DNA of 5,286 bases, from NCBI GenBank assembly GCA_017453705.1, contig JAFTEK010000227.1, forward strand, positions 1 through 5,286, in the 5' to 3' direction. The notes beneath the pieces are model-generated. The model was not told the DNA's origin. It made no database searches and saw nothing but the letters and a program-made list of their open reading frames with translations. The DNA is from Treponema sp. GTDB taxonomy: Bacteria > Spirochaetota > Spirochaetia > Treponematales > Treponemataceae. Below, one piece after another: positions 4,832-5,286 of this stretch. A program made the position numbers and the translations under genes. Positions within the stretch are counted from its first letter, which is position 1. Each line of letters starts with the position of its first letter.

Positions 4832-5286
4832 TTTGGAACTCCCAGTATGTATTGTCCGTTTATTTCCAGCTGTGTCAGCTTGTATTTCCGGCAAATGCTC
4901 TCGTCCTCTTTCTTGAACAAAAAGATGCTGCCTTCCTGGGGGCTGGACAAATTTTGCCGGAGGATTTCTTCTTCTTCTTCCCGCCCTATCTGGTGCACTG
5001 TCCAAAAGCGGTTCACGGTCATTTTGTTTTTCATCGCGAACTGGGCGATGCCGTACAGTTCTTCGCCCTCAAGGGGGCTTGCTATGCAGATGTGGGAGAA
5101 TTTTTTCTCATCAAGCACTGATGCCAGTTCCTGGCTTTGCTCAAGGGGGTTCGTGTATTCCTGGGTTGCCGTGTATCGCCCGTGCCTCGCTGATATGAGC
5201 GGTGAGAATTCTATGATATGCAACAGCAGGCATAAGGAGATGACGGTGATTTTTACAGGCAGCTTGAAGAATTTTTCAGGAAACAT
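4828..5286 (-). CDS. C-terminal part of a membrane-anchored protein, cut by the window edge
   Basis: At least 152 residues are visible, ending at the TGA that overlaps the next gene's ATG by ATGA, so the two are translationally coupled. A hydrophobic helix at about residues 11-30 is followed by a soluble domain of about 120 residues that is probably extracytoplasmic. This layout resembles the last helix and terminal domain of polytopic envelope sugar-transfer or surface-glycan proteins often found beside GtrA genes; that is inference and I see no catalytic motif. The window ends exactly on an ATG with no room to see a ribosome binding site, so this may be an internal Met and the gene may continue past 5286. 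Five consecutive GAA codons (4966-4980) give a Glu5 run at residues 103-107, a small coding microsatellite that could vary in length. Confidence 0.7.
   Translation of the reverse strand: MFPEKFFKLPVKITVISLCLLLHIIEFSPLISARHGRYTATQEYTNPLEQSQELASVLDEKKFSHICIASPLEGEELYGIAQFAMKNKMTVNRFWTVHQIGREEEEEILRQNLSSPQEGSIFLFKKEDESICRKYKLTQLEINGQYILGVPK

Noticed and set aside
4832..5005. N-terminal extension of the GtrA-family protein to 217 residues
   Set aside because: It would overlap the upstream coding region by 178 bases and add a basic segment foreign to the family. The start at 4831 has a ribosome binding site and the ATGA overlap.

Overview
The window looks like chromosomal DNA from a spirochaete, most likely a Treponema-type organism with a moderate, near-balanced base composition. 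That guess rests on the gene types and my recollection of treponemal gene order around pyrG, not on a database match (confidence about 0.6). There is no phage, insertion sequence, CRISPR array, tRNA or rRNA.

Layout, left to right. (1) 123-740, plus strand: a small exported protein of unknown function, best started at a GTG. (2) 741-979: an intergenic stretch carrying six tandem 23-bp repeats, followed by a near-consensus promoter placed so close to the next gene that its mRNA should be leaderless. (3) 980-2584, plus: pyrG, CTP synthase, complete. (4) 2585-2623: a short convergent gap with a 12-bp stem. (5) 2624-3241, minus: a stand-alone HD-domain protein that matches the ppGpp-hydrolase half of Rel/SpoT, without a synthetase domain. 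(6) 3242-3447: a divergent control region with a promoter on each side. The plus-side leader holds two long interleaved stems, an H-type pseudoknot layout, ending directly at the ribosome binding site of the next gene. (7) 3448-4326, plus: ppk2, a polyphosphate kinase 2 of class III appearance. (8) 4327-4406: a strong intrinsic terminator whose left arm is duplicated; it also encodes the tail of the opposing gene. (9) 4352-4831 and 4828-5286, minus: a GtrA-family membrane protein, translationally coupled to the end of a membrane-anchored protein cut by the window edge.

Three adjacent genes concern nucleotides: CTP synthesis, probable alarmone hydrolysis, and polyphosphate-driven nucleotide phosphorylation. 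They are on alternating strands and are not one operon, so any shared role in starvation or energy control is inference. The last two genes are a separate envelope-related unit, probably for lipid-linked sugar export or modification.

The most interesting item is the ppk2 leader (3362-3436). Promoter position, structure and ribosome binding site fit together as a cis-acting RNA control element that I cannot assign to a known class. Second is the 23-bp repeat array upstream of the leaderless pyrG, an 11-base piece of which recurs in the leader of the HD gene.
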